A stretch of 9,003 nt of DNA from Candidatus Muproteobacteria bacterium (GTDB lineage Bacteria > Pseudomonadota > Gammaproteobacteria > Acidiferrobacterales > Sulfurifustaceae), in contig JAHFQD010000056.1 in NCBI GenBank assembly GCA_023266455.1, positions 1-9,003 on the forward strand. Direction: 5' to 3'. This document shows positions 1 to 7,188 of the stretch, piece after piece. The notes under the pieces are model-generated. The model had not been told where the DNA came from and did not search any database. It saw nothing but the letters and a program-made list of their open reading frames with translations. A program made the translations under genes and the position numbers. Numbering within the stretch: the first letter of the stretch is position 1; the number at the start of each line of letters is the position of its first letter.

Positions 1-1353
1 CGGGTCTTTGGGGAATGATTCGAGATAAGCGCGATACCAACGCGTCGCTTCTTGATAGTCCTCGCGCTTGTGCCCCTTCTGCGCCAGCGCGTGATAATGC
101 TTGGCGAGTTCTTCAAGATGCGTCTTGACGTGCGGTTGCACGCGTTCGTACGCCAGCGCGTCGTTGGCGCGGCGGAATTCGCTGTTCACACCATAGCGCA
201 CGACGAATTCTTTTTTGGCGTCCAGCGCCAACGCCGCGAAACCGGCCTGCTGATACGCCTCGATCACGCGCGACTGCAACAGCGGCGCTTGCGGATGCGC
301 CGGATAACGGCGACCGAACGCATTGAACGCTTTGGCGCCGTCTTCGACGCGTTCTTGCTTTAGATACAACTCGCCCAGTTGCTGATACACGCGAAACTCG
401 TATTGATGCCGCGCCGGCGCTGCGAAGTACTGCGGAATCGAATCCGGTCCTTGCATATTCACCAGACTCAGACTGACGACGCGGAACGTATCGTCGATCA
501 GCTCGCGGTCGCCGCGACTCAATCCGGGTATTTGATCGAGCGCCGCACCGTTGTCGCGACCGACCAGTTTCCGATCAAGCACAACGAAGAACGACGCCAA
601 CCCTTCTTCCAACCGTTGCTGCTTGAACAGCGACCAGCCATGCATGTACAGCGCGCGCTCGTGAAACGGCGACGCATCGCCGCGCTTCAACACCACGCCA
701 TAGGCGCGCTCGGCGTCGGGATAGCGCTTGAGTGAGAACAACAATTCGCCGCGGCGAAATTCAGATTCATCGAAATAGGCGCTTTTCGGATATTGCGTCA
801 CCAAACGATCCAACACCGCGAGCGAACGATTGAGATCGCCGGTTTGATCGTAGGCATGCCCGAGTTGATACATCACGCGGTCGTTGCCGGGATGATTCGG
901 ATAATTGCGCAGCAGATTTTCGTACATCACCGCGGCGTCGCGGAAGCGCTGCGCGTCGGCGTGGTCGACGTCGCCTTCGAGCGCACGTTCGATGTCAAGA
1001 TCACCGACGCGGCGCATCGCTTCCGGACGCAACCGATCCGCCGGCGCGGCGTCGAGGAATTTACGATACGCCTGAATCGCCGCGACGCGATTGGCTTCGA
1101 CGGCGGCGTCGCGCTCGATCGCGACTTGGCGACGCTCGAGGGATTTCAGCGTGCCTTGGTCTTGCGTTGAGGCGCACGCGGTCAGCAGACTGATCAATAG
1201 ACATTTAAACAACAACCCCTTCCTCTTAAGGGAAAAGGTTGGGATGGGTTGGGCTTTCGATCGTCGATCGTAGGCCTGTCCTATCCTTTCCTCTAAGAGA
1301 GAGGAATTTTTTATCGAAATACACCGCGAGAATTTATCTGCGGCGCGCGTCAT
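1..1353 (-). CDS. TPR-repeat lipoprotein, 3' end beyond the window
   Basis: The minus strand is open from ATG 1353 to base 1 (451 codons) with no stop, so the C-terminus is outside the window. From residue 47 (TTG 1215) it reads as a lipoprotein signal, MLFKCLLISLLTAC, with lipobox LTAC and acylation Cys at 1176-1174. The mature part is almost all helical TPR-like repeats, with typical lines such as YENLLRNYPNHPGNDRVMYQ, AVLDRLVTQYPKSAYFDE and AFNAFGRRYPAHPQAP. Inferred role: lipid-anchored periplasmic scaffold. The start is uncertain. ATG 1353 overlaps the upstream stop as ATGA and has AAGGAG 8 bases before it, but it puts 46 repeat-encoded residues ahead of the signal peptide. TTG 1215 gives a clean signal peptide and has AGAGG 6 bases upstream. 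It may resemble the TPR lipoprotein GltE of myxobacterial gliding complexes; this rests on architecture only. Confidence 0.85.
   Translation of the reverse strand, partial: MTRAADKFSRCISIKNSSLLEERIGQAYDRRSKAQPIPTFSLKRKGLLFKCLLISLLTACASTQDQGTLKSLERRQVAIERDAAVEANRVAAIQAYRKFLDAAPADRLRPEAMRRVGDLDIERALEGDVDHADAQRFRDAAVMYENLLRNYPNHPGNDRVMYQLGHAYDQTGDLNRSLAVLDRLVTQYPKSAYFDESEFRRGELLFSLKRYPDAERAYGVVLKRGDASPFHERALYMHGWSLFKQQRLEEGLASFFVVLDRKLVGRDNGAALDQIPGLSRGDRELIDDTFRVVSLSLVNMQGPDSIPQYFAAPARHQYEFRVYQQLGELYLKQERVEDGAKAFNAFGRRYPAHPQAPLLQSRVIEAYQQAGFAALALDAKKEFVVRYGVNSEFRRANDALAYERVQPHVKTHLEELAKHYHALAQKGHKREDYQEATRWYRAYLESFPKDP
1213..1306. repeat. Palindromic repeat copy B, at the 5' end of the TPR lipoprotein gene
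   Basis: Two hairpins frame this segment. The first, 1213-1241, has arms CAACC/GGTTG continuing into CCTTCC/GGGAAAAGG. On the mRNA (minus) strand it forms about 11 pairs, two of them G-U. The second, 1288-1306, is a perfect TTCCTCT/AGAGGAA stem with a 5-base loop. Between them lie the G-rich tail GGTTGGGATGGGTTGGG and the self-complementary CGATCG repeated twice. The hairpin plus G-rich tail resembles copy A at 3784-3877 read on the other strand. The whole element is open in the lipoprotein reading frame. The 3' arm of the first hairpin on the mRNA holds AGAGGAAGGGG followed directly by TTG TTG, so it could both supply and mask a ribosome-binding site. Confidence 0.6.
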
Positions 1354-3218
1354 TGCGTCTTCTCCTTCGCGCGCACCGCCTCATCGTAAATCTGCGCGAC
1401 GGCGAAACGGGCTTGCGTGACGTAGGCGACGATGTTTTCACGGCGGTGCGTCAGTTCGTCGACGGCTAATTCGGCCAAATAATTTTCTTGCTCGCGCGAA
1501 ATATCGGCGACTTGCGTCTGCAGGCCGCGAATGCGGCTATCCATACCGGCGATGCGGTTCTCGAAAGCGCCGAAGCTTTCCGGCACGTCGGTGCGCGCCG
1601 CGTCCAGCGCGAATCGGTGTTTCTCCGCCTCGGTAAAGGCGCTATCGGCTTCCTTCATGCCCTTCTGCGCCTGCCACAAGCGCTCGGGATATTTCGCCGA
1701 TAAATCCCAGTTCAGCAATCCGCTTAGCAAACGTTGCTTCTCTTGCATCTGCGCACGCTGTTCGGCGTCCGTCAGCGTGCCGGCGCCGCGACGTAACCGT
1801 TCCAGACGCGCCGCCAAGGCCTGCTCTTTGTCCGACGCCAACGCGCCAGCGTCTTCTTCGCGTTCGATGCGTTCCAGTTCCTCGACGTATTTCGTACGCG
1901 CCGCGCGCAGCCGCTCGATATCAAGCGCGTGCTCACCAGCGGTGACGCGCGGCAGGCGCTCGGTGTAGCCCTGGCGTCGCGTGGCCAGCATGTCGCGATA
2001 AATCGCCGACTGCTGAGTCCAGCGTCCGATATTGTCGGCGAGAAACCGCAGGTCGCGATAATTCTTCATCCCTTCTTGAAACGCGTGGCTCGCCAACAGC
2101 TCGGCGAGATAACGGCTCTCCGGCGTATCCGGCAAGCGGCTAATGCGCCAAAACCAACCGGATTCGTCGCCGGGATTATTGCGAATAATATTTTCTACTA
2201 ACGATCCACGTCGGATCGCTTCGATGGATTGATCGAGCCGTTCGATCTCGCGCGAATACGCGGCAAGCGCAAGTTCGTAACCCGCGAGCGATTGCTTGTG
2301 CGCGCCGAGTTTGCCGTAAGCGAACGGCACCGCGAGCAGTGATTCCTGCACCGCCGTATCGACGGTGGCGCGCTGCGCGAGTTCGGACCATGGCACCAAG
2401 GCGCGCTCGGGTTGATTGAGCGCGGCATGCGTCCAACCGAGGCCGAGCAAGGCTTTGTTCGACATCAACCCGTTCATGCGCACACGATCCAGATACGGCT
2501 TGGCGCGCGCCGGCGTTTCGCTTTGCAGAAAGGCGAAAGCCAACGCGACGTTGGCCTTGTCGCGCAATGCCGCCATCTCTTCGCCGCGCGCGCGGTCGCG
2601 ACCGAGTTCGTCCAGCAGCGTAACGCCCGCGTCACGGTCGCCCGCTTGAATCAAGGCTACGCCGAGGTTGTAGCGTCCGTACGCGGCCCAGCTGGAACGC
2701 AACGAAGCCTGGCGCAAGGCGGCGACCGCCTCCGCGTGTCGCCCTTCGCGTTGCAGCATCAACGCGTGCAACACGCGACGTTCGTCTTCTAAATCCCCGG
2801 GCAAGCGGCCCTGAATGCGGCTCATGGCCTCTTCGGCTTCGGCCAAGTAACCGCGCTGATGGCGGATCTTGGCGAGATAAAACCAGGCGCGATCGCGCAC
2901 CGCCGGTGCTGCGCCAGCGTCGATCAAGGCTTGAAAAATTTCGCCAGCTTGGCGATGTAGTCCGTACGACAGCAGCATGCCGCCGCGCAACAATTCGGCT
3001 TCGTCGTTGTGATGCGGCAAGCGCTCGAAGTGCTGCGCCGTCATCAGCGTCGTCAGCGCGGAGAAATAATTCTGCTGGTAAAAATGGAACAGGACTTCGC
3101 CGTAATGCGGGTCTTTTACTTCGCGCAACTCGCGGCTATGCGCAGGCGCCATCGACAACGCCGCAGCACAGCCGAGCGCCAGCGAGAGTCGAATAATATT
3201 TTCTACAACCCGCGGCAT
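1350..3218 (-). CDS. Exported TPR and coiled-coil protein, 622 aa
   Basis: ATG 3218 follows the previous stop by 4 bases. Residues 1-28 form a signal peptide (core LSLALGCAAALSMAPAHS), so the protein is periplasmic or outer-membrane associated. Residues 35-330 are a helical TPR-like array: FHFYQQNYFSAL, AWFYLAKIRHQRGYLAEAEE, YNLGVALIQAGDRDAGVTLL and LLGLGWTHAALNQPERAL are recognisable units. A linker (about 331-420) leads to a charged, Glu/Arg/Ala-rich coiled-coil region (about 430-500 and 530-590). Its stop overlaps the next gene's ATG as ATGA. I do not recognise a named family. The make-up (repeat solenoid plus coiled coil, next to a TPR lipoprotein and outer-membrane barrels) suggests a scaffold in an envelope complex. 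No catalytic motif is visible. Confidence 0.9.
   Translation of the reverse strand: MPRVVENIIRLSLALGCAAALSMAPAHSRELREVKDPHYGEVLFHFYQQNYFSALTTLMTAQHFERLPHHNDEAELLRGGMLLSYGLHRQAGEIFQALIDAGAAPAVRDRAWFYLAKIRHQRGYLAEAEEAMSRIQGRLPGDLEDERRVLHALMLQREGRHAEAVAALRQASLRSSWAAYGRYNLGVALIQAGDRDAGVTLLDELGRDRARGEEMAALRDKANVALAFAFLQSETPARAKPYLDRVRMNGLMSNKALLGLGWTHAALNQPERALVPWSELAQRATVDTAVQESLLAVPFAYGKLGAHKQSLAGYELALAAYSREIERLDQSIEAIRRGSLVENIIRNNPGDESGWFWRISRLPDTPESRYLAELLASHAFQEGMKNYRDLRFLADNIGRWTQQSAIYRDMLATRRQGYTERLPRVTAGEHALDIERLRAARTKYVEELERIEREEDAGALASDKEQALAARLERLRRGAGTLTDAEQRAQMQEKQRLLSGLLNWDLSAKYPERLWQAQKGMKEADSAFTEAEKHRFALDAARTDVPESFGAFENRIAGMDSRIRGLQTQVADISREQENYLAELAVDELTHRRENIVAYVTQARFAVAQIYDEAVRAKEKTQ
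1362..1367 (-). promoter_or_regulatory. Shine-Dalgarno for ATG 1353
   Basis: AAGGAG lies 8 bases before ATG 1353, inside the last codons of the upstream TPR gene. It is the best ribosome-binding site in the window. With the ATGA overlap it marks 1353 as the original start of the lipoprotein gene, even though the signal peptide begins 46 codons later. Confidence 0.6.
2182..2198. repeat. 17-base exact repeat, copy 1 (inside TPR gene)
   Basis: CGAATAATATTTTCTAC occurs here and again at 3190-3206. It is strikingly AT-rich for this region. Both copies are in the same gene and the same frame and encode V-E-N-I-I-R (residues 341-346 here). Confidence 0.5.
3190..3206. repeat. 17-base exact repeat, copy 2 (start of TPR gene)
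   Basis: Identical to 2182-2198. This copy lies four codons after ATG 3218 and encodes the V-E-N-I-I-R at residues 5-10, at the front of the signal peptide. The low-GC sequence just after the start codon could help keep the start free of structure. The reason for the second copy is unknown. Confidence 0.5.
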
Positions 3219-3222
3219 CGAG

Positions 3223-3792
3223 TTACTGCCACTCTTTGACGCGGAATTCCGGCTGCTGCTTGCTTTCCGTATCTTTGATTTGCAGCTCGATGTATTTCGG
3301 ATTAGTGGTTTTCTCGAAATTGAGCGTGGCGCCGCGCCGATAATCGCGCCAACGCGGTCCCTTGCCCGTAAACACCGCTACGAGTTCGTGCTTGCCGGTT
3401 TTAAGATTGCCCAAATACAAACGCTGTACGCCGCCGCGCACCAGCGCCTTCACTTCGCGATCGGTGTAGAGATAATTCGACACGATGTTGTTATCGAGTT
3501 TCACCTGCACCGCGTCCAAATCAAACAAGGTGCCGATGTCCATCGAGACGAACACCGCCACCTGGGTGCTGGACGGAAACAGCAGTTCTTCCTCCAACAC
3601 CAGCAGATCACGATTCAACTCCATCGCATCCTGCTTAAGCGTTTGAATGCGCGTGTCCAAACTTTGAAAATCTTTGGCCGGCGCTTTCGGCGCCTCAGCG
3701 GCGATAGCGCCGGTGGCCAGAGCCGTGAAAATACCGATCGCGCTTAAACATCGGAAAAAATACCGTAACGTAGCCGAAACCGTTTCCCTCAT
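3223..3792 (-). CDS. Exported coiled-coil/beta protein of unknown function, 189 aa
   Basis: From ATG 3792 the protein begins with a signal peptide (core LSAIGIFTALATGAIAA, cleavage near residue 32). A heptad-like helix follows at about 43-70 (TRIQTLKQDAMELNRDLLVL), then a beta-rich part with VAVFVSMDIG, VQVKLDNNIVSNYLYT, LYLGNLKTGKHELVAVFTG and YIELQIKD. This looks like a periplasmic beta-sandwich on a short coiled coil. No catalytic residues or named family are recognised. It ends 4 bases before the TPR gene, so the two probably act together. The start is complicated by a palindromic repeat: the frame is also open up to ATG 3891, ATG 3903 and GTG 3909, and ATG 3903 has GGAG 9 bases upstream just after the DUF3570 stop. 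I chose 3792 because it alone gives a normal signal peptide. Confidence 0.8.
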   Translation of the reverse strand: MRETVSATLRYFFRCLSAIGIFTALATGAIAAEAPKAPAKDFQSLDTRIQTLKQDAMELNRDLLVLEEELLFPSSTQVAVFVSMDIGTLFDLDAVQVKLDNNIVSNYLYTDREVKALVRGGVQRLYLGNLKTGKHELVAVFTGKGPRWRDYRRGATLNFEKTTNPKYIELQIKDTESKQQPEFRVKEWQ

Positions 3793-3877
3793 CCCCACCC
3801 TTCTCCCAGTGGAAGAAGCGCTACAACCTCTCTCCCACCGGGAGAAAGGAAGGCGTGATGGCAAGATTCTTTCTCCC
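3784..3877. repeat. Palindromic repeat copy A, at the 5' end of the 189-aa gene
   Basis: The segment between DUF3570 and the signal peptide of the next gene holds three interleaved arms. CTCTCTCCC/GGGAGAAAG (3828-3848, 3-base loop) gives a 9-pair stem with one G-T on the minus strand. GGGAGAAAG (3840-3848) is also perfectly complementary to CTTTCTCCC (3869-3877), an alternative pairing. TTCTCCC/GGAAGAA (3801-3817) forms a third small stem. On the minus strand the last arm runs into GGGAGAAGGGTGGGG and then ATG 3792, so the element appears to supply the start codon and its purine-rich leader. The sequence resembles the short CCCTCA-CCCC-type palindromic repeats found between genes in many proteobacteria, from memory; copy B at 1213-1306 is a diverged relative. 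Confidence 0.6.
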
Positions 3878-3918
3878 TCGATCCGACGCATAATGATTCG
3901 CATAAACACTCGCTCCGG

Positions 3919-5034
3919 CTAGTACCACGCCGATAAAAAGACTTGGAAAATGTTGGCGTCGAACTCGTACGCCTTACCGGAACGTGTGTCGGTAAAGTTG
4001 TCGTACGAAAACTTCGCGTAGTCATAGGAAAAGTTCAGCGTCGCGCGGTCGAGGCCGAGTCGCTGTTCGAACAGGCTGTAAGCCGCTTTGGCACCGAGCG
4101 AATGACTATTGAACGCGCTCAATTCTTTGTCGCGCGCCATGTACGTCATCTCGGTCATGAAGTTGTCGGCGTAGAACGAGGCCGCCGTTTGACGGTAATA
4201 GCGATAGCGCGGCTCGATCAGCCAGCGCGTGTTCAACCGCCGCTCATAACTGACTTCGGCGGTATGGGCTTTGATAGTCCAGGTATCGGAGAAATAGCGA
4301 TAACCGAGATGCAGCGACGACACGAGTTGCCCCGGCTCGGTGCTCGACTCGAAGCCTTTCACCGCGCGCAGCGCGACCGCGTGGCTGTCGCGCGTTCCGG
4401 GATAGCGCTCCGGCACTAACAACCCCTGCAAACGCGCGGCGCGATAGGGACTATTAAGATAGCCCTCCTCGAGCACACCCTCGTATTCAAGGTTCATCAG
4501 AAAGCTCTTGGTGAAGACTTGGGCAACGCCCAATTTATATTGATAGCGATTAACGTCTTCTTGGAATGCGGTCCCGGTCTTGCCGACTTGGTCGTGACCG
4601 ACGACGTAGCCGAGACTCAGCGTCGTCAAGCCGTCGAATACCTCGTGCGCGACGCTGGCGCTGACCGTGTTGGCGGTGTAATCGCGCTCGCTACTGTTGG
4701 TGTACGACAACCCCATCAGCGTATTGCGGTGTAAGTAATCAATGCCAAGGCCGCGCTCGTCGCGCTTTTCTTTATAAGGACTGGCCGTGGTGACGACGTC
4801 GATCGACGCGCCGCTGATGGTGTCGGTATAGGCCGAGGCGTACATCGATACTTGTTCGGCGAAATCCTTGCGTACTAACAACGCCGGTCCGGTGACTTTA
4901 GTGCCGCCGCCGTCGTAGTAGTGGTACATCATGTCCGCGCGATCGTCGGGGAGCACGGCGCTGCGCACCGGCAATACCGCGCAACCAAGCGCGAGACATA
5001 ACCAGCCGAAACGGGTTGTTAATTGCATCCGCAT
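3919..5034 (-). CDS. DUF3570 outer-membrane beta-barrel protein
   Basis: A signal peptide (core FGWLCLALGCAVLPVRSA) is followed by LPDDRADMMYHYYDGGG, the characteristic opening of DUF3570 proteins. The rest alternates aromatic and polar residues in barrel-like strands, for example LGIDYLHRNTLMGLSYTNSS, WLIEPRYRYYRQTAASFYAD and ATLNFSYDYAKFSYDNF. It ends FQVFLSAWY, with a terminal aromatic typical of outer-membrane barrels. In known genomes DUF3570 is commonly encoded next to DUF4266 and a thioredoxin, exactly as here, but its function is not established. The start ATG 5034 overlaps DUF4266 by 16 bases and has AGGG 6 bases upstream; ATG 5028, two codons later, is nearly as good. The longer open frame reaching back to 5151 is only shadow over DUF4266. 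Confidence 0.9.
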   Translation of the reverse strand: MRMQLTTRFGWLCLALGCAVLPVRSAVLPDDRADMMYHYYDGGGTKVTGPALLVRKDFAEQVSMYASAYTDTISGASIDVVTTASPYKEKRDERGLGIDYLHRNTLMGLSYTNSSERDYTANTVSASVAHEVFDGLTTLSLGYVVGHDQVGKTGTAFQEDVNRYQYKLGVAQVFTKSFLMNLEYEGVLEEGYLNSPYRAARLQGLLVPERYPGTRDSHAVALRAVKGFESSTEPGQLVSSLHLGYRYFSDTWTIKAHTAEVSYERRLNTRWLIEPRYRYYRQTAASFYADNFMTEMTYMARDKELSAFNSHSLGAKAAYSLFEQRLGLDRATLNFSYDYAKFSYDNFTDTRSGKAYEFDANIFQVFLSAWY

Positions 5035-5236
5035 CCGCCGCCCTGCCCAACGCTCGCGCCGCGCGCGGCTTCGCGCACGTCGTGTACATGTTGCAAATAA
5101 TTGTCCGAGATCGGATCGCGCGAGAGGCTCATCAGCGGATCCGCCAGCCAACCGCGTTCGTAAGGCATGACCCAGGGTTGGCTAGAACAGCCGACCGACA
5201 ACGCCGCCAAAGCGAGCATGACGAGAAATTTTGCGT

Positions 5237-5240
<4 letters not shown>
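5019..5240 (-). CDS. DUF4266 small lipoprotein
   Basis: This 73-residue protein has a lipoprotein signal (MNAKFLVMLALAALSVGC, Cys18; position -3 is Ser, so the lipobox is atypical). The DUF4266 pattern follows: W-V-x-P-Y-E-R-G-W-L-A-D-P-L-M, a central H-V-H-D-V-R-E-A-A-R-G-A, and the C-terminal GGGCGCN. The Cys pair (70 and 72) at the extreme tail is the family's hallmark and could be a disulfide, a metal site or a redox target. DUF4266 is normally found with DUF3570, and its role is unknown. Its ATG overlaps the TlpA stop as ATGA, and its end overlaps DUF3570. The adjacent thioredoxin makes the Cys pair an attractive substrate; that is inference. Confidence 0.92.
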
Positions 5241-5737
<497 letters not shown>

Positions 5738-5742
5738 TCGTG

Positions 5743-5751
5743 CCTCTTCTT
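5743..5751 (-). promoter_or_regulatory. Shine-Dalgarno of the TlpA-like gene
   Basis: AAGAAGAGG ends 5 bases before ATG 5737 and overlaps the stop codon of the preceding barrel gene. It supports independent initiation of the thioredoxin gene within the operon. Confidence 0.5.
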
Positions 5752-6400
5752 AGAAGTACGCCGAAATACCGAACGTCATTTCATAGTTATGCTTGAGCTC
5801 GTTTTTACCGAGCAAATCCGATTCGAACGCGTGATCGCGGAATTCGAAACGCGCCGACAGCCAATCCCACGGCAATACGCGGATGCCGATGCCGAAATTA
5901 AACGCCGTGTGATCTTCGTCGTTGAAGTTCACATTACCGACGCCGCCGACCAGATACACCGCCGACGTCATGGCGAAACTTTTACCGATGAAAACTTCGC
6001 CGGGAAACATGTTGTAGCCGATAGAAACATAGGAATACGTCAGATCGACGGTGGGTTTACGCAAGATCGGGATACCGAGTCGGCGGAACGATAGATCTGA
6101 CACGAGCGACGTGCCACGCATGCCTTCGATGAAAAAATCTTCGGTGACGTGATAACCGATGCGATAACCGGAAGAAGACTCGGCGCCGAAATCCTCGACG
6201 CTGAGGCGACCGGTGTAATAGCCGATTTCGATATCGCTGGCGCGGATCTTGGGTATATGCACGTCGCGCCGGTCGATTTGCGGCTCGATGACTTGTTCCG
6301 GAACCTTCTCCGGCGTTTCCGCCGCCGCGGCGACACCGGCGAACAGCGCGGTCAGCCACGACAAGGCAAAAATAAAATTGCGTAGAGTTTTCGTTTGCAT
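5750..6400 (-). CDS. Outer-membrane beta-barrel protein, 216 aa
   Basis: Start ATG 6400 lies two bases after the previous stop and gives a clean signal peptide (MQTKTLRNFIFALSWLTALF, cleavage after AGVAAAA). ATG 6433, 11 codons upstream, would overlap the previous gene and lengthen the signal peptide. A short linker rich in Pro and acidic residues (about 28-55) precedes an eight-strand-like barrel: IEIGYYTGRLSVEDFGAE, GYRIGYHVTEDFFIEGM, VSIGYNMFPGE, GIGIRVLPWDWLSARFEFRDH and a last strand EMTFGISAYF with terminal Phe. It matches the general outer-membrane beta-barrel domain seen in pairs in myxobacteria and some gammaproteobacteria. It shares the R-x-E-F-R-D-H block and the F-x-V-E/I-E start with its upstream neighbour, so the two are probably paralogues. 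A structural or channel role is likely; no enzyme motif is visible. Confidence 0.88.
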   Translation of the reverse strand: MQTKTLRNFIFALSWLTALFAGVAAAAETPEKVPEQVIEPQIDRRDVHIPKIRASDIEIGYYTGRLSVEDFGAESSSGYRIGYHVTEDFFIEGMRGTSLVSDLSFRRLGIPILRKPTVDLTYSYVSIGYNMFPGEVFIGKSFAMTSAVYLVGGVGNVNFNDEDHTAFNFGIGIRVLPWDWLSARFEFRDHAFESDLLGKNELKHNYEMTFGISAYF

Positions 6401-6402
6401 GG

Positions 6403-7188
6403 TTAAAAGAAGAAAGAGGCTCCGAGTGACCATTCTTGATAGTTATCCGTGCGATCGCGGTTGATCAGAACGATATGATCCCTGAATTCGGCACGAAGGA
6501 AAAATTGGCGTGTGACGTAAAAGCGTAACCCGAGCCCCATGTTGGCCATGTCCGCTTCGGTGTCCTTGGCGTTCACCAGCGTCGCCTTGGGCGTGTTTTT
6601 GAAACGGCCCATGCCCAAGGCCAAAAACGGCGAGATGCGCGCTTCCGGAAACGGCTGCGACACCAACGCGGCATACATCAACGTGGTGCTGGAAAAATCG
6701 CCGGCCGATTGTCCCAGCGCTAACTCCACCAGAAAATTCTCGTGCAACCGATAACCCAAGTAACCGGTCAAGATGGGATCGCTCTCGAAGCTGCCGAAAG
6801 AGAATCCGAATTCGAGACGGCGCTGTAAGTAATCGTCGAACAGCGCGTCGCGGAACGTGCGCTTGGCGCCGGATTCGGTGAGCGTGTTCTCCATTTGCTC
6901 GCGCGAGACCCAACCTTCCTTGTCGCGCGCGGTGCGGACTTTGAACCAATCCGTGCGTCGCTGCAGAATTTCCACTTGCTCGCCGCGTTCGGCGATATAA
7001 AAGATGGGATAGCCGCGCCCCGGACCGGAGTGCAACTCCAAATAGGGATCCGCCACTTGCACGCGTTCCGGCTCCGCCGCAGCGGCGGGCTGGATAAATA
7101 AACACAATAGGCATAACAAACCGCATAACAGTTTATTCAGGCTGCCTTCCAGGAGTCGGCGGCCCTTGATCGACGCGGTGGTGATCAC
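6403..7188 (-). CDS. SH3-domain outer-membrane beta-barrel protein, 261 aa
   Basis: The reading frame begins at GTG 7188, which overlaps the previous stop as GTGA. A signal peptide follows (hydrophobic core LLCGLLCLLCLFIQPAAAA, cleavage near residue 38). Residues 42-103 are a bacterial SH3 domain: YLELHSGPGRGYPIFYIAER, VEILQRRTDWFKVRT, GWVSREQM. Such domains often bind peptidoglycan. Residues 115-261 form a barrel like that of the downstream gene, with FLVELALGQ, ISPFLALGMG, LRFYVTRQFFLRAEFRDH and a final WSLGASFFF. The protein could fix an outer-membrane barrel to the cell wall. The frame is also open up to 7299, but that part overlaps the lipoprotein gene and is unlikely to be used. No strong Shine-Dalgarno precedes GTG 7188, so coupling is likely. 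Confidence 0.88.
   Translation of the reverse strand: MITTASIKGRRLLEGSLNKLLCGLLCLLCLFIQPAAAAEPERVQVADPYLELHSGPGRGYPIFYIAERGEQVEILQRRTDWFKVRTARDKEGWVSREQMENTLTESGAKRTFRDALFDDYLQRRLEFGFSFGSFESDPILTGYLGYRLHENFLVELALGQSAGDFSSTTLMYAALVSQPFPEARISPFLALGMGRFKNTPKATLVNAKDTEADMANMGLGLRFYVTRQFFLRAEFRDHIVLINRDRTDNYQEWSLGASFFF

Noticed and set aside
52..1170. Plus-strand open frames at 52-363, 379-735 and 793-1170
   Set aside because: They lie opposite the continuous TPR lipoprotein frame on the minus strand, which has a signal peptide and clear repeat pattern. Their translations are Arg/Gln/His-rich shadows.
1258..1270. CGATCG-T-CGATCG as a regulator operator
   Set aside because: It lies inside the repeat within a reading frame, and CGATCG is a common palindrome in GC-rich genomes; no promoter is seen nearby.
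1288..1312. Hairpin TTCCTCT/AGAGGAA followed by six T on the plus strand, like an intrinsic terminator
   Set aside because: No plus-strand gene ends before it, the stem is short, and it is better explained as one arm of palindromic repeat copy B. On the minus strand the T-run would precede the stem.
3793..3909. Extended N-terminus (from GTG 3909) of the 189-aa protein as true coding sequence
   Set aside because: This part is repeat sequence with no protein-like pattern, and it would bury the signal peptide at residue 40. It may be translated, but 3792 is the better functional start.
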